The notes beneath the pieces were generated by a model that saw nothing but the letters and a program-made list of their open reading frames with translations, was not told where the DNA came from and ran no database searches. A DNA stretch of 36,009 nucleotides, taken from positions 1-36,009 of the forward strand of contig NZ_FOWR01000020.1 in assembly GCF_900115495.1 (NCBI RefSeq), written 5' to 3'. The first letter of the stretch is position 1. The number at the start of each line of letters is the position of its first letter. Shown here piece after piece: positions 7,825 through 16,723 of this stretch. Source of the stretch: Enterovibrio norvegicus DSM 15893 (GTDB taxonomy: Bacteria > Pseudomonadota > Gammaproteobacteria > Enterobacterales > Vibrionaceae). The position numbers were made by a program, and so were the translations under genes.

Positions 7825-10194
7825 ATGACACAGACTTCTTTAACCAGTGACAGGCTCTATCGCACCTCACAACTGAACAAACTCGACGTTTCATCTACCA
7901 AACATCTTGAGCCCCTCGACGAAATCGTGGGTCAGGATCGTGCACGTCAAGCCGTCGAATTTGCGATGTCGATAAAAGAAAAGGGCTACAACATTTACGC
8001 TGTCGGCCAGAACGGACTCGGTAAGCGCACCATGATGATGCGCTACCTAAAACGTCACTGGGAATACAGCCACCAAATTTTCGATTGGTGTTACGTCGCG
8101 AATTTCCAAGACTCTCGTTGCCCTACCGTTTTGCAAGTCCCTGCAGGTCGGGGCATCGCATTGAAAAAAGACATCGAAAAGTTGATGGGAAAATTAGGGA
8201 AAGCCCTGCCCCTCGCGTTTGACAACGAGATGTACTTTACCCGTGCGGATGTGCTGAAAGGTCAGCTAACCGAACAACAAGAAGGCGCATTGCAAACTCT
8301 GACGAATGATGCAAAAGCGCAGAGCGTGAGTTTGTCGATCACCACGGCGGGCGATTACCAATTCATCGCCTTAAACGGTGAAGAACCTCATTCCGAAGAA
8401 ACGTTCGATGCGCTCTCTGATGATGAGCAAGCCAATTTCGACAAGGTGATCCGTGAGCTTGAGATTCAGCTCCGAGGCCTTGTGCGCAAACTGACCGAAT
8501 GGGAAGAGCAGTACGCAGAGCAGCAACAAAAACTCGATGAAGAGATCGCGATTGAAGTGGTTGCACGTCTCATCAAGCCAATGATCGAGAACTACCCAGA
8601 CCTGCCGCAGGTAAAGAAATACCTAAAAGGTATGCAGGCTGACATTCTCGAAAACCTTGATATCTTCCTTGAAGAAAGCGAAGACCAAGCTGCACTCGCC
8701 TACGCCGCGCTCGATAAAAAATTGCCGCGTCGCTACCAAGTCAACGTGCTCGTCGCGCAAGACGAAGATGTGCCGCCTGTTATTGTTGAAGACAGCCCGA
8801 CTTACCACAACATCTTTGGTTATGTGGAAAACGCCACGTACAAAGGCACCGTATTCACCGATTTCTCGCTGATCCGTGCTGGTAGCATTCACCGTGCAAA
8901 TGGCGGTGTCTTGCTCATCGACGCCGTCAAAGTGCTTGAACGCCCATATGTATGGGATGGCCTCAAACGTGCGCTGAGTTCTCGTAAGGTCAGCTTAAGC
9001 TCACTGGAAAGAGAAGTGACGTTGAGCGGCACGATTTCGCTTGAGCCAGAGCCAATTCCACTTGATGTAAAAATCGTTCTGTTCGGTGATTACAAAACCT
9101 ATCAACTGCTTCAACACTATGATGCAGAATTCAGTGAGTTGTTCCGTGTCACCGCTGACTTTGAAGATGACATGCCGCGCAATGACGACAGCGAAATGAA
9201 GTACGCAAAATTCATCTCAAGCATCTGTCATGACAACAATCTGCTGCACTGTGACCAAGGTGCGATTGGCCGAATCATCGAGCACAGCTCGCGTCAATCA
9301 GGCGATCAAGACAAGCTGTCTCTTCATTCGGCGGACATTGCGAACCTTCTGCGTGAATCAAACTATCAAGCACGTGTAAGTAACGCCAATATCATTCGCG
9401 CCTCACACGTTGAGAAAGCCCTCGCAAGCCGTGATATGCGGGTGAGTCGCCTGCGCGATCACGTGATGGAAGGCTTTACCAATGGCACGACATTGCTGCA
9501 AACAAAAGGCACGTCAATCGGACAAATCAACGCCCTTTCAGTGCTTGCCACACAAGATTACGCGTTCGGCGCACCAAACCGTATCACTGCCACCACCTCG
9601 TTCGGTGACGGCGGCGTCCTTGATATCGAGCGAAGCGTAAAACTGGGCGGCAACATCCACTCAAAAGGTGTGATGATTTTAACCGCGTATCTGTCGTCAT
9701 TGTTAGGTAAGAAAGCCAAAATACCACTCACGACCACGCTCACCTTCGAACAATCATATGGTGGTGTGGATGGCGACAGTGCCTCAATGGCCGAGTTTTG
9801 CACCGTGATTTCGGCGATCTCTGGCATTCCGCTCCGACAAGATTTGGCTATCACAGGGTCGATGAACCAATTCGGTGAAACACAGCCTATCGGTGGGGTG
9901 AATGAGAAAATTGAAGGCTTCTTTGATGCTTGTACCATCAAAGGGCCGAAGTCTACGCAAGGCGTTATTATTCCTGCCTCTAACGTGCACAACCTAATGC
10001 TTCGCAAAGATGTTATCCATGCCGTTGAGAAGGGCCAATTCCACATCTACGCCATTAGCCATGTGAGTGAAGCCCTTGAATTATTTACCGGCATGCCTGC
10101 AGGCAAATTGGATGCGAAAGGTAAATTCAAATCTGGCACTGTGCTGCAAAAAGCGTATGAATGTATTGCTGCATTGCGCGATGATAACCAGTAA
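7825..10194 (+). CDS. Lon-like ATP-dependent serine protease (LonB/YcbZ type)
   Basis: A 789-residue AAA+ protease of the Lon-like group that includes E. coli YcbZ, distinct from canonical LonA. The Walker A motif is GQNGLGKRT at residues 61-69. A helical insert follows at about 140-290, with a second ATPase part at about 330-540. The C-terminal Lon domain carries the Ser-Lys dyad: S652 in DGDSAS and K695 in GGVNEKIEG, 43 residues apart as in LonA. The usual LonA substrate-binding N-domain is absent. AAGGAG precedes the ATG. The gene stands alone and ends at a bidirectional terminator. Substrates are unknown. Confidence 0.93.
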   Translation: MTQTSLTSDRLYRTSQLNKLDVSSTKHLEPLDEIVGQDRARQAVEFAMSIKEKGYNIYAVGQNGLGKRTMMMRYLKRHWEYSHQIFDWCYVANFQDSRCPTVLQVPAGRGIALKKDIEKLMGKLGKALPLAFDNEMYFTRADVLKGQLTEQQEGALQTLTNDAKAQSVSLSITTAGDYQFIALNGEEPHSEETFDALSDDEQANFDKVIRELEIQLRGLVRKLTEWEEQYAEQQQKLDEEIAIEVVARLIKPMIENYPDLPQVKKYLKGMQADILENLDIFLEESEDQAALAYAALDKKLPRRYQVNVLVAQDEDVPPVIVEDSPTYHNIFGYVENATYKGTVFTDFSLIRAGSIHRANGGVLLIDAVKVLERPYVWDGLKRALSSRKVSLSSLEREVTLSGTISLEPEPIPLDVKIVLFGDYKTYQLLQHYDAEFSELFRVTADFEDDMPRNDDSEMKYAKFISSICHDNNLLHCDQGAIGRIIEHSSRQSGDQDKLSLHSADIANLLRESNYQARVSNANIIRASHVEKALASRDMRVSRLRDHVMEGFTNGTTLLQTKGTSIGQINALSVLATQDYAFGAPNRITATTSFGDGGVLDIERSVKLGGNIHSKGVMILTAYLSSLLGKKAKIPLTTTLTFEQSYGGVDGDSASMAEFCTVISAISGIPLRQDLAITGSMNQFGETQPIGGVNEKIEGFFDACTIKGPKSTQGVIIPASNVHNLMLRKDVIHAVEKGQFHIYAISHVSEALELFTGMPAGKLDAKGKFKSGTVLQKAYECIAALRDDNQ

Positions 10195-10259
10195 AAAACG
10201 ATAAGTTAAAAGCCAACACAAGAGTGAGTTAACGCCTAATACGGTTTCTCGCAAACACT

Positions 10260-10285
10260 AAAAAGCCGACAATTGTCGGCTTTTT
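10260..10285. terminator. bidirectional terminator between the Lon-like and TRAP genes
   Basis: A near-perfect palindrome AAAAGCCGAC-AATT-GTCGGCTTTTT between convergent genes. T runs on both strands suit termination from either side. Confidence 0.9.
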
Positions 10286-10324
10286 CTTTCTTCAAATTTC
10301 ACTATCATCAAAGGGGAACAGGCT

Positions 10325-11710
10325 CTAGCCATACGCCACAGACGGTAGCCACAAGATTAAATTCGGCCAGAAGACCAAAACCACTAACGCAATCAACTGA
10401 AGAATGATGAACGGCAACACGCCTTTATAGATATCTATGAGCCTGACTTCTGGTGGACATACTCCTTTCAAATAGAACAGAGCAAAACCCACCGGCGGCG
10501 TCAAGAAGCTCGTTTGAAGCGCCATCGCCACCAGCATCACAAACCACACAAGCTCCGCATTATCGAGCCCAGGGTAAGTGCCAATGTCCAAGTCTAAGCC
10601 CAACACCACGGGGGCAAGTAACGGCAGCACAATCAAGGTGATTTCAATCCAATCGAGGAAGAAGCCCAGCAGAAAAATGACCAGCAAAATGAACGCCACC
10701 ACACCATACGGACCAAAGGGCAATGCCTCGAAGGCTTGCTCAATGAATTCATCGCCGCCTAGCTCTCGCAGCACTAACGCAAAGCAGGTCGCGCCAATGA
10801 AGATGGCAAAGATGTATGCGGTGGTTTTGTAGCTATCGATGAGCACTTCTCGCAACACTGACAACGAAAAACGCTTATAAAAAGCCGCCAGTAAAATAGC
10901 GCCGAATGCCCCTACGCCTGACGCCTCGGTCGGCGTGGCTATACCAGAAAAAATGGAGCCTAGCACAGCAAGGATCAGCGCAAATGTCGGCACAATGGCT
11001 TTGGCTACGTCTTTGATTACCTCCCAATCCACGGGTTTTGCATCATCAGGTAGTGGAATAGACTGCGGCTTAACCAACCCCACTATCAACAGGTAGACAA
11101 TGTAAATGGCGCCCAGCATCAAGCCTGGCACCATCGCCCCCATAAACAGATCACCCACAGACAACGCCAGCTGATCCGCCATAATGACGAGCATGATCGA
11201 AGGCGGTAGCAATATACCCAGCGTACCCGCAGATGCGATGGTACCGAGTGCCAGTGGAAGGTGATAACCCTGCTTCATCATGGCGGGTAAAGACATGGTC
11301 GCGAGCAATACAACAGATGCCCCGATGATGCCTGTCGAGGCCGCCAAAATGATCCCTATGGCCATGACAGTGATCGCCAACCCACCATGTACACGCCCGA
11401 ACAAGGCTTGCATGGCATGCATTAGACGATCGGCAACGCCAGATTTATCTAACATGTTCCCCATAAATATAAACATGGGAAGTGCCACCAATATCCAGTT
11501 GTCCATGATCTTGAATAGACGGTTAACCACCAAACCAAGCGTGGTGAAATCTAGCCCTGTCCACGTGTCAAAATAGATATCGCTGTAATAACCAATAATG
11601 GCAAACGCCACACCCACGCCGCCCAATACCCACGCAACGGGAATACCAATAAACAGGAGAAGAATAAAACTGCCAAACATGGCAAGAATCAGGATTTCAT
11701 TCGCTTCCAT
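10325..11710 (-). CDS. TRAP transporter large permease (DctM family)
   Basis: A 461-residue protein with about twelve membrane segments, the main transport subunit of a sodium-driven TRAP importer. Family features include LPMFIFMGNMLDKSG and a later TSFLTPPVGFALFYLKG segment. It resembles the FcbT3 branch (COG4664, mannitol/chloroaromatic-type), which handles alpha-keto acids and other organic acids in studied cases. The start at 11710 is chosen because GGAGGT lies just before it; the open frame extends 11 codons further. This start overlaps the end of the small permease gene by 14 bp, suggesting translational coupling. Confidence 0.93.
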   Translation of the reverse strand: MEANEILILAMFGSFILLLFIGIPVAWVLGGVGVAFAIIGYYSDIYFDTWTGLDFTTLGLVVNRLFKIMDNWILVALPMFIFMGNMLDKSGVADRLMHAMQALFGRVHGGLAITVMAIGIILAASTGIIGASVVLLATMSLPAMMKQGYHLPLALGTIASAGTLGILLPPSIMLVIMADQLALSVGDLFMGAMVPGLMLGAIYIVYLLIVGLVKPQSIPLPDDAKPVDWEVIKDVAKAIVPTFALILAVLGSIFSGIATPTEASGVGAFGAILLAAFYKRFSLSVLREVLIDSYKTTAYIFAIFIGATCFALVLRELGGDEFIEQAFEALPFGPYGVVAFILLVIFLLGFFLDWIEITLIVLPLLAPVVLGLDLDIGTYPGLDNAELVWFVMLVAMALQTSFLTPPVGFALFYLKGVCPPEVRLIDIYKGVLPFIILQLIALVVLVFWPNLILWLPSVAYG

Positions 11711-12263
11711 GCGAACCTCCCTTCGCTGACACTGACACACCATTACCCCGTAACAATGCGATGGCTCTCAATACTCTGGCTAAGCTCGCAAACGCTAAGA
11801 GTGCCGCACTGAAAGGGATGGCGGATTTGATGACCCATCGCCATGGCAGACCCGACGGCGCGTTCGAGCGCTCATCCACTCGCCATGCTTCATACACAAA
11901 ATCGAGTGAATGGATAAAAATGACGTACATAAATGGCCAAACAAAAAAGGCGACGGTGAGGATGTCTACCCATGCTTTGGCACGCTCAGAAAACCGGTGA
12001 TAGAAAATATCGACGCGCACATGCGTACCCGTGATTTCCGCGTATGACAGACCAAAGAGCACCCCAACCGCATACAAATGCCATTGAAGCTCTTCGAGCG
12101 CAATCTGCCCATTACTGAACACTTTTCGCAAAATAACCTGCGTGATGATCACTGCGATCAGAATGAGATAGCTCCACGCAAAAAAGCGCCCGAGAGATCG
12201 CACAACATGCTCAATGCTGTCAGCAAGCGGGGAGGCAGAAGGCGAATAGGAAGGCTGGGCCAT
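11697..12263 (-). CDS. TRAP transporter small permease (DctQ family)
   Basis: A 188-residue four-helix membrane protein, the partner subunit of the DctM-type permease. The conserved EELQWHLYAVGVLFGLSYAE stretch and the following VRVDIFYHR segment are typical of DctQ proteins of the FcbT2/COG4665 branch. It lies downstream of the binding protein and overlaps the large permease start. A hairpin with a T run at 12303-12327 separates it from the binding protein gene and probably lowers its expression. Confidence 0.9.
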   Translation of the reverse strand: MAQPSYSPSASPLADSIEHVVRSLGRFFAWSYLILIAVIITQVILRKVFSNGQIALEELQWHLYAVGVLFGLSYAEITGTHVRVDIFYHRFSERAKAWVDILTVAFFVWPFMYVIFIHSLDFVYEAWRVDERSNAPSGLPWRWVIKSAIPFSAALLAFASLARVLRAIALLRGNGVSVSAKGGSHGSE

Positions 12264-12302
12264 AATTCGTTCACTGTTCCTTAAATATCAATGTGGTGAG
12301 AT

Positions 12303-12327
12303 AAAAAAGGGGCAGCGGATGCTGCCC
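12303..12327 (-). terminator. terminator-like hairpin between dctP-type and dctQ-type genes
   Basis: On the minus strand GGGCAGC-ATCC-GCTGCCC (12327-12310) is followed by CTTTTTTAT. It is a good intrinsic terminator inside the TRAP operon, 12 bp after the binding-protein stop and 40 bp before the small permease. It likely acts partially, giving more binding protein than permease. Confidence 0.8.
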
Positions 12328-12339
12328 AAACACGAGAGA

Positions 12340-13392
12340 TTATTGTCGAGGTAGAAAACCTTTTGATTCCCAGACTTGATAGTTAGTCCGGAACGTAGAC
12401 ATGTCATCCCACACTTTTTTAAAGTACGGATCTTGTTTTTGCTCGTCCACGACATCTAGCCATGTAGTTTCAAACAAGTTCAGCATATCGTCGTTCCAGT
12501 AACGTAGTTCGACGCCCTGCTCTTGCGCTTTCTGCATGGCCTCAAACTGCATCGCCTCACCTTCCGCAATCGAGTTAGTCATCGACGCTAAGCACAGGGT
12601 TTCTACTGCAGCTTGTTGGTTGCCATCCATTTTGTTCCATGTGTCTTTGTTGATCAAAAGCTCAAAGACAGTGGCTTGCTGGTGCCAACCTGGGAAGTAG
12701 TTATATTTCACGATTTTGTGAAAACCAAGGCGTTGGTCAATCGCAGGTTGAGAAAACTCAGTGGCATCAATCGCGCCTTTCTCAAGCGCACCAAAGATTT
12801 CGCCACCTGGGAGCTGAACCGTACCCACGCCCAATTTCTCCATAACCTGACCACCGAGGCCAAAGAAGCGCATGGTGATGCCTTTTAAGTCTTCTGGTTT
12901 TTCGATTGGCTTTTTAAACCAACCTGACGTTTCGGGCGAGATGATGGCGCACGGCAGTACTTTTACGTTATAGCCGGCTTGGTCATACATTCCCTGGTAA
13001 AGATCTAAGCCGTTACCGTAGAAAAGCCACGCCATGTATTCTGGCGCTTCAGGGCCAAATGGCACTGCGGAGAAAAGTGCAGCAGCTGGCATTTTGCCTT
13101 GCCAATACCCCGCCGTCGCATAGCCCGAGTTCACTTTACCGCTCGAGACTGCATCCAAAATTTCAAGCGGCGCGACTAATTTTCCTGGTTCATAGACTTT
13201 CATTTTTATGGTGTTACCGGATACCGGTGCAATGCGTTCTGATACCCACTTAATCGGGGTACCTAAAGCGGGAAGGTGAGTACCAAACGCAATGGGGGTT
13301 TTAAGTAACACTTTGTCCGCCATGGCTGCCCCAGAAAAACACGCGGTAGCGATGGTGAGAGCTTTTAGCGTTGTAGAAATCGGCCGTTTCAT
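12340..13392 (-). CDS. TRAP transporter periplasmic substrate-binding protein (DctP family, TakP/FcbT1-like)
   Basis: A 350-residue secreted binding protein with a signal peptide (residues 1 to about 24, ending AAMA). The ETSGWFKKPI segment, MRFFGLGGQV with the ligand-carboxylate arginine, and DATEFSQPAID match the COG4663 group. That group contains the alpha-keto acid binder TakP, so an organic or keto acid ligand is likely but unproven. The start at 13392 has AAGGAG at proper distance; the open frame begins nine codons earlier. It is first in the TRAP operon and faces a two-component system across a shared intergenic region, which suggests ligand-dependent control. Confidence 0.93.
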   Translation of the reverse strand: MKRPISTTLKALTIATACFSGAAMADKVLLKTPIAFGTHLPALGTPIKWVSERIAPVSGNTIKMKVYEPGKLVAPLEILDAVSSGKVNSGYATAGYWQGKMPAAALFSAVPFGPEAPEYMAWLFYGNGLDLYQGMYDQAGYNVKVLPCAIISPETSGWFKKPIEKPEDLKGITMRFFGLGGQVMEKLGVGTVQLPGGEIFGALEKGAIDATEFSQPAIDQRLGFHKIVKYNYFPGWHQQATVFELLINKDTWNKMDGNQQAAVETLCLASMTNSIAEGEAMQFEAMQKAQEQGVELRYWNDDMLNLFETTWLDVVDEQKQDPYFKKVWDDMSTFRTNYQVWESKGFLPRQ

Positions 13393-13560
13393 TGTCCACT
13401 CCTTGGTGCGCGGTATCACTGTTTTGAATGTATGGTGTTACCGACTTAGGGGTTGAGGTTTAGAGCACACTGAACCTGTTAAATATTTGTTATCGTCCAG
13501 CCTATAGATGCACCTCAGATAAGAAAATCAGGTAGATAACGGACGCCATCTCGCACGCTT

Positions 13561-13678
13561 TACGTACATCATTTCCGTAAAACTACGTAGGCGCGTTACT
13601 TATCTCATTGAATTTTTATTGCGTAGCTCATTGAGGGTTAGTGAGAATGCATGACCGAATGCGAAAACTACGGACGTA
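13561..13678. promoter_or_regulatory. cluster of TACGTA-type palindromes in the TRAP/kinase divergent region
   Basis: TACGTA occurs at 13561-13566 and 13584-13589, and TACGGACGTA at 13669-13678. NarL-family regulators often bind short palindromes of this kind in pairs, and the adjacent response regulator is of that family. Operator function is inferred. Confidence 0.35.
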
Positions 13679-13749
13679 AATCCGATGCAAAGTGTGACGA
13701 AAAACATAGCAATGGTGTGAGAAAGAGAAAGGCGACAAAAGAGAAACGT

Positions 13750-15126
13750 ATGAATATTTTGAGCAACCTTTCCGGCATAAATACACGACTGCGCGCCAAA
13801 ATACTGGTGCTCGCCATGGTGCCTTTATTGCTGATGTTCGCGTTGATCATCGGGCTGGTTACCGTGCAATCTGATTCCCTGTCCACCAACCAAGCTGACC
13901 TCATTCGTACCGAGACCCTTGCTTCCAAAAAACAAGAGCTTCTGAAATACGTCGAGCTCGCACGCGCATCCGTCTCTCCTATCTACAATGCAGCCACCCC
14001 CCATGATGAAAACGCCAAACAAGCTGTCATCGACGTGCTCAACAAACTCACATACGGCGAAGACGGATACTTCTTCGCCTATACCTATGACGGCACCAAT
14101 CTTGTTCTCCCCTATCAACCAGAAATGGTGGGTCAAAACATTTGGGATGTTGAAGACACACACGGCTTTAAGCTTCTCCAAGGGTTAATCACAGCTGCAC
14201 AACAAGGCGGCGGCTTTGTTGAATACTACTGGCACAAGCCCTCACGCAAAGAGCCGGTGAAGAAACTGAGTTATGCGATTGGATTAGAAAAATGGGGGTG
14301 GATGGTCGGCACTGGCGTATATATCGATGATATTGATACCCAGGTCATGTCACTTCACAACAAAATCGACGAAATCATCAGTAAAACCTTCGTTGGCTTA
14401 GGCATTACTCTCGTTATCACCATTGGCATCATGGCCAGCCTTGCCGCCACTATTCACGTCAATGCGCAGGAACTCGCCGATAACAAGTTGCAGGCGCTCA
14501 ATCGCCAGTTAATCGATTCACAAGAAGAAGAGCGTACGCGGGTTGCGCGTGAGTTGCATGATGGCATCAATCAGATTTTGGTCTCAGTAAAGTACCGCCT
14601 AGACAGTCTAAAAGAGGCAAAGAACCGTGAAGAAATTAGCGAACACCTTGGTTTAGGCCAGGCCAGTTTAAACGAGGCCGTCACTGAGCTTCGCCGAATA
14701 TCGAAAGATTTACGCCCTACGCTACTGGATGATCTTGGGTTGCTTCCCGCCCTTGAAGATTTGGCCAAAGAAGTCACCACGCGTTCCGGCATGACAGTGA
14801 TCTTCGAGCACCACTTAAGCGTGTCCCACGTATCCAAAGCCGCAGAAATCACCCTTTATCGCGTCGCGCAAGAGGCGCTTCATAACGCTGAAAAGCACTC
14901 GCAAGCCAAAGCGGTTGATATTATTTTGCAGGAAGAAGAAGGCGAAATTGTGCTTACCATCGCAGATGACGGCATCGGCTTCGAAGAACATAGGCTTCGC
15001 GTTAATGCACAATCAATGGGGCTAAAGAACATGCGGGAACGAATCGAGAACCTCGATGGACACTTCGTCATCAATAGTTTGTCACAGCAGGGCACGGAAG
15101 TCCGCGCAATTTTGCCAACCAAATAG
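13750..15126 (+). CDS. Cache-domain sensor histidine kinase (NarL-type partner)
   Basis: A 458-residue membrane sensor. Order: first membrane segment (about 12-38), periplasmic single Cache domain of the sCache_2 type (about 55-195) with GEDGYFFAY and WGWMVGTGVYIDD motifs, second membrane segment (about 213-237), HisKA_3 dimerisation domain with the phosphorylated H270 in ARELHDG, and HATPase_c domain with EALHNAEKHS, DDGIGFE and GLKNMRERI. The open frame starts at 13651. The ATG at 13750 is preferred because it begins just before the membrane segment, but its SD (AGAGAAA) is weak. sCache_2 domains often bind small carboxylates, which fits the adjacent organic-acid TRAP system. Confidence 0.92.
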   Translation: MNILSNLSGINTRLRAKILVLAMVPLLLMFALIIGLVTVQSDSLSTNQADLIRTETLASKKQELLKYVELARASVSPIYNAATPHDENAKQAVIDVLNKLTYGEDGYFFAYTYDGTNLVLPYQPEMVGQNIWDVEDTHGFKLLQGLITAAQQGGGFVEYYWHKPSRKEPVKKLSYAIGLEKWGWMVGTGVYIDDIDTQVMSLHNKIDEIISKTFVGLGITLVITIGIMASLAATIHVNAQELADNKLQALNRQLIDSQEEERTRVARELHDGINQILVSVKYRLDSLKEAKNREEISEHLGLGQASLNEAVTELRRISKDLRPTLLDDLGLLPALEDLAKEVTTRSGMTVIFEHHLSVSHVSKAAEITLYRVAQEALHNAEKHSQAKAVDIILQEEEGEIVLTIADDGIGFEEHRLRVNAQSMGLKNMRERIENLDGHFVINSLSQQGTEVRAILPTK

Positions 15127-15203
15127 ATGCCAGAAACGTTTGATTTTTAGATGCTAACAGCCTCTGATTTTGGTGTGCAATAACATTCGAAAGGAGAATT
15201 ACC

Positions 15204-15854
15204 ATGACCACATTGTTGCTCGCGGACGATCACGTCCTATTGCAAGACGGGCTTAAAGACCGCCTGTCTCGCCAACCACAGTTTTCAATTGTTGGAACCG
15301 CCAGTGACGGCGAATGTGCGATTGAAAAAACCTTGGCGCTCAGACCAGACATTTTGCTCACCGACATTTCCATGCCAAAGAAAACAGGGTTAGAAGTATT
15401 AAATACACTTCGAGAGGCTGCCCCTGAGGTGAAGGTGGTGATTTTAAGCATGCACAGTAACAAAGAGTACATCATGGCGGCCATGCGTGGCGGTGCCAAA
15501 GGCTATGTTTTGAAAGATGTTTCCTCACAAGAGTTGGTGCAAGCCCTCGATATTATCGCGGGTGGCGGATCTTATTTTAGCGCTGGCGTATCAGAAACCT
15601 TGCTCGAAGGCATGAATGAACTAGAGAACAAAGAGCACGAAGACTCTCAACCAACACCAAGGGAAAAAGATGTGCTCATTCTTATCGCGAATGGCGCATG
15701 CAACAAAACCATAGCCAGAGAACTGGACATCAGCGTTCGCACTGTCGAAACCCACCGTCTTCGGGTGAAAAAGAAGTTGGGGGTAACATCTACTGCCGGG
15801 TTAGTGAAATATGCCATTGAGCATGACTGGATAAACCAACAAGAAAACCAGTAA
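15204..15854 (+). CDS. NarL/FixJ-type response regulator
   Basis: A 216-residue regulator. The receiver domain (1 to about 120) has D8/D9, phosphoacceptor D54 in LLTDISMP and K104 in GYVLKD. The LuxR-type helix-turn-helix (about 150-205) has TPREKDVL and the recognition helix VRTVETHRLRVKKKL. AAAGGAG precedes the ATG. It follows the histidine kinase by 77 bp and is its likely partner, controlling the divergent TRAP operon (inferred). Confidence 0.94.
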   Translation: MTTLLLADDHVLLQDGLKDRLSRQPQFSIVGTASDGECAIEKTLALRPDILLTDISMPKKTGLEVLNTLREAAPEVKVVILSMHSNKEYIMAAMRGGAKGYVLKDVSSQELVQALDIIAGGGSYFSAGVSETLLEGMNELENKEHEDSQPTPREKDVLILIANGACNKTIARELDISVRTVETHRLRVKKKLGVTSTAGLVKYAIEHDWINQQENQ

Positions 15855-16006
15855 AAACGTATGCATCACCATGATTAATACACTATGACGCACGGTATTT
15901 AGCATGAAAATCATGACGTTATTTGCCTGCTTTTTGAGCCATGACCGCGAATTTTCCTATGAACAGCGTATCTTAGTGTCTACATACTTTTCTATTGGTT
16001 TCAGGC

Positions 16007-16696
16007 ATGCACCAAGAGCATTTTCTTATTCCGGAATACCCAAAAATCACATACGCAGGTATTTCCCTTGAAACGGTAAGCAAAAAAACGCCAAATTTCC
16101 TCCATTCAGTGAAATGGTATGCCCGCATCGGCATTTCTTTTGCCTTTATCTTTTTCGCTTCCGTCACCACCCTTTCGTGTTACCTCTTTGATCTGACGGA
16201 CGATATCTTTTTTGTTGCTACGCTCGCCATCACCTTCTTTTTATATTTGTGCTCTTTGCCTCTCCTCACCAAGGCAATCATTTCATCGGAACGCGTCAGA
16301 CAATGGGTTCGCAAATCCAAACATCGCTATTTTTTGAGGGCACTTGCGAATACGCCGTTTGAAGCAAGACTGAACGCCTCGAACATCATATGGGATACCT
16401 TGCGTAACGAGGAATGGGCGACCTGCATCAATGATGCGCATGAAATAGACAGAGAGCGTACTGTGTATAGTTGCCAACAGCTCGGCAAAATCGCATCAAA
16501 CCTGATTGACAACGACCCAGAGATTTTTTGCGATGCTATGCTTAAAACCATGAATAATCAGAGAGGTAGCACATCCTACTTTTTCGATATTTTGGTGAGG
16601 CTTGCAGAACAGCAATTTCACAATGGAAAAGAAAGCCAACGACAATTACGTGGAACACAAAAGCTGATGTTGGATGACATTTTCTCGCATCGGTAG
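16007..16696 (+). CDS. hypothetical membrane protein with a C-terminal soluble domain
   Basis: A protein of about 229 residues that I do not recognise. Two adjacent hydrophobic segments (about residues 38-60 and 66-88 from the ATG at 16007) form a hairpin in the membrane. They are followed by a basic stretch (RQWVRKSKHR) and a soluble alpha-helical domain of about 130 residues. A TTG at 15995 could start it four codons earlier; neither start has a clear SD. The stop is 27 bp before the next SDR gene, so the two may be co-transcribed. Codon use looks like its neighbours. It probably senses or scaffolds, but no function can be assigned. Confidence 0.65.
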   Translation: MHQEHFLIPEYPKITYAGISLETVSKKTPNFLHSVKWYARIGISFAFIFFASVTTLSCYLFDLTDDIFFVATLAITFFLYLCSLPLLTKAIISSERVRQWVRKSKHRYFLRALANTPFEARLNASNIIWDTLRNEEWATCINDAHEIDRERTVYSCQQLGKIASNLIDNDPEIFCDAMLKTMNNQRGSTSYFFDILVRLAEQQFHNGKESQRQLRGTQKLMLDDIFSHR

Positions 16697-16723
16697 TTCG
16701 TCCTAAACGACCCCGGAGAGATA

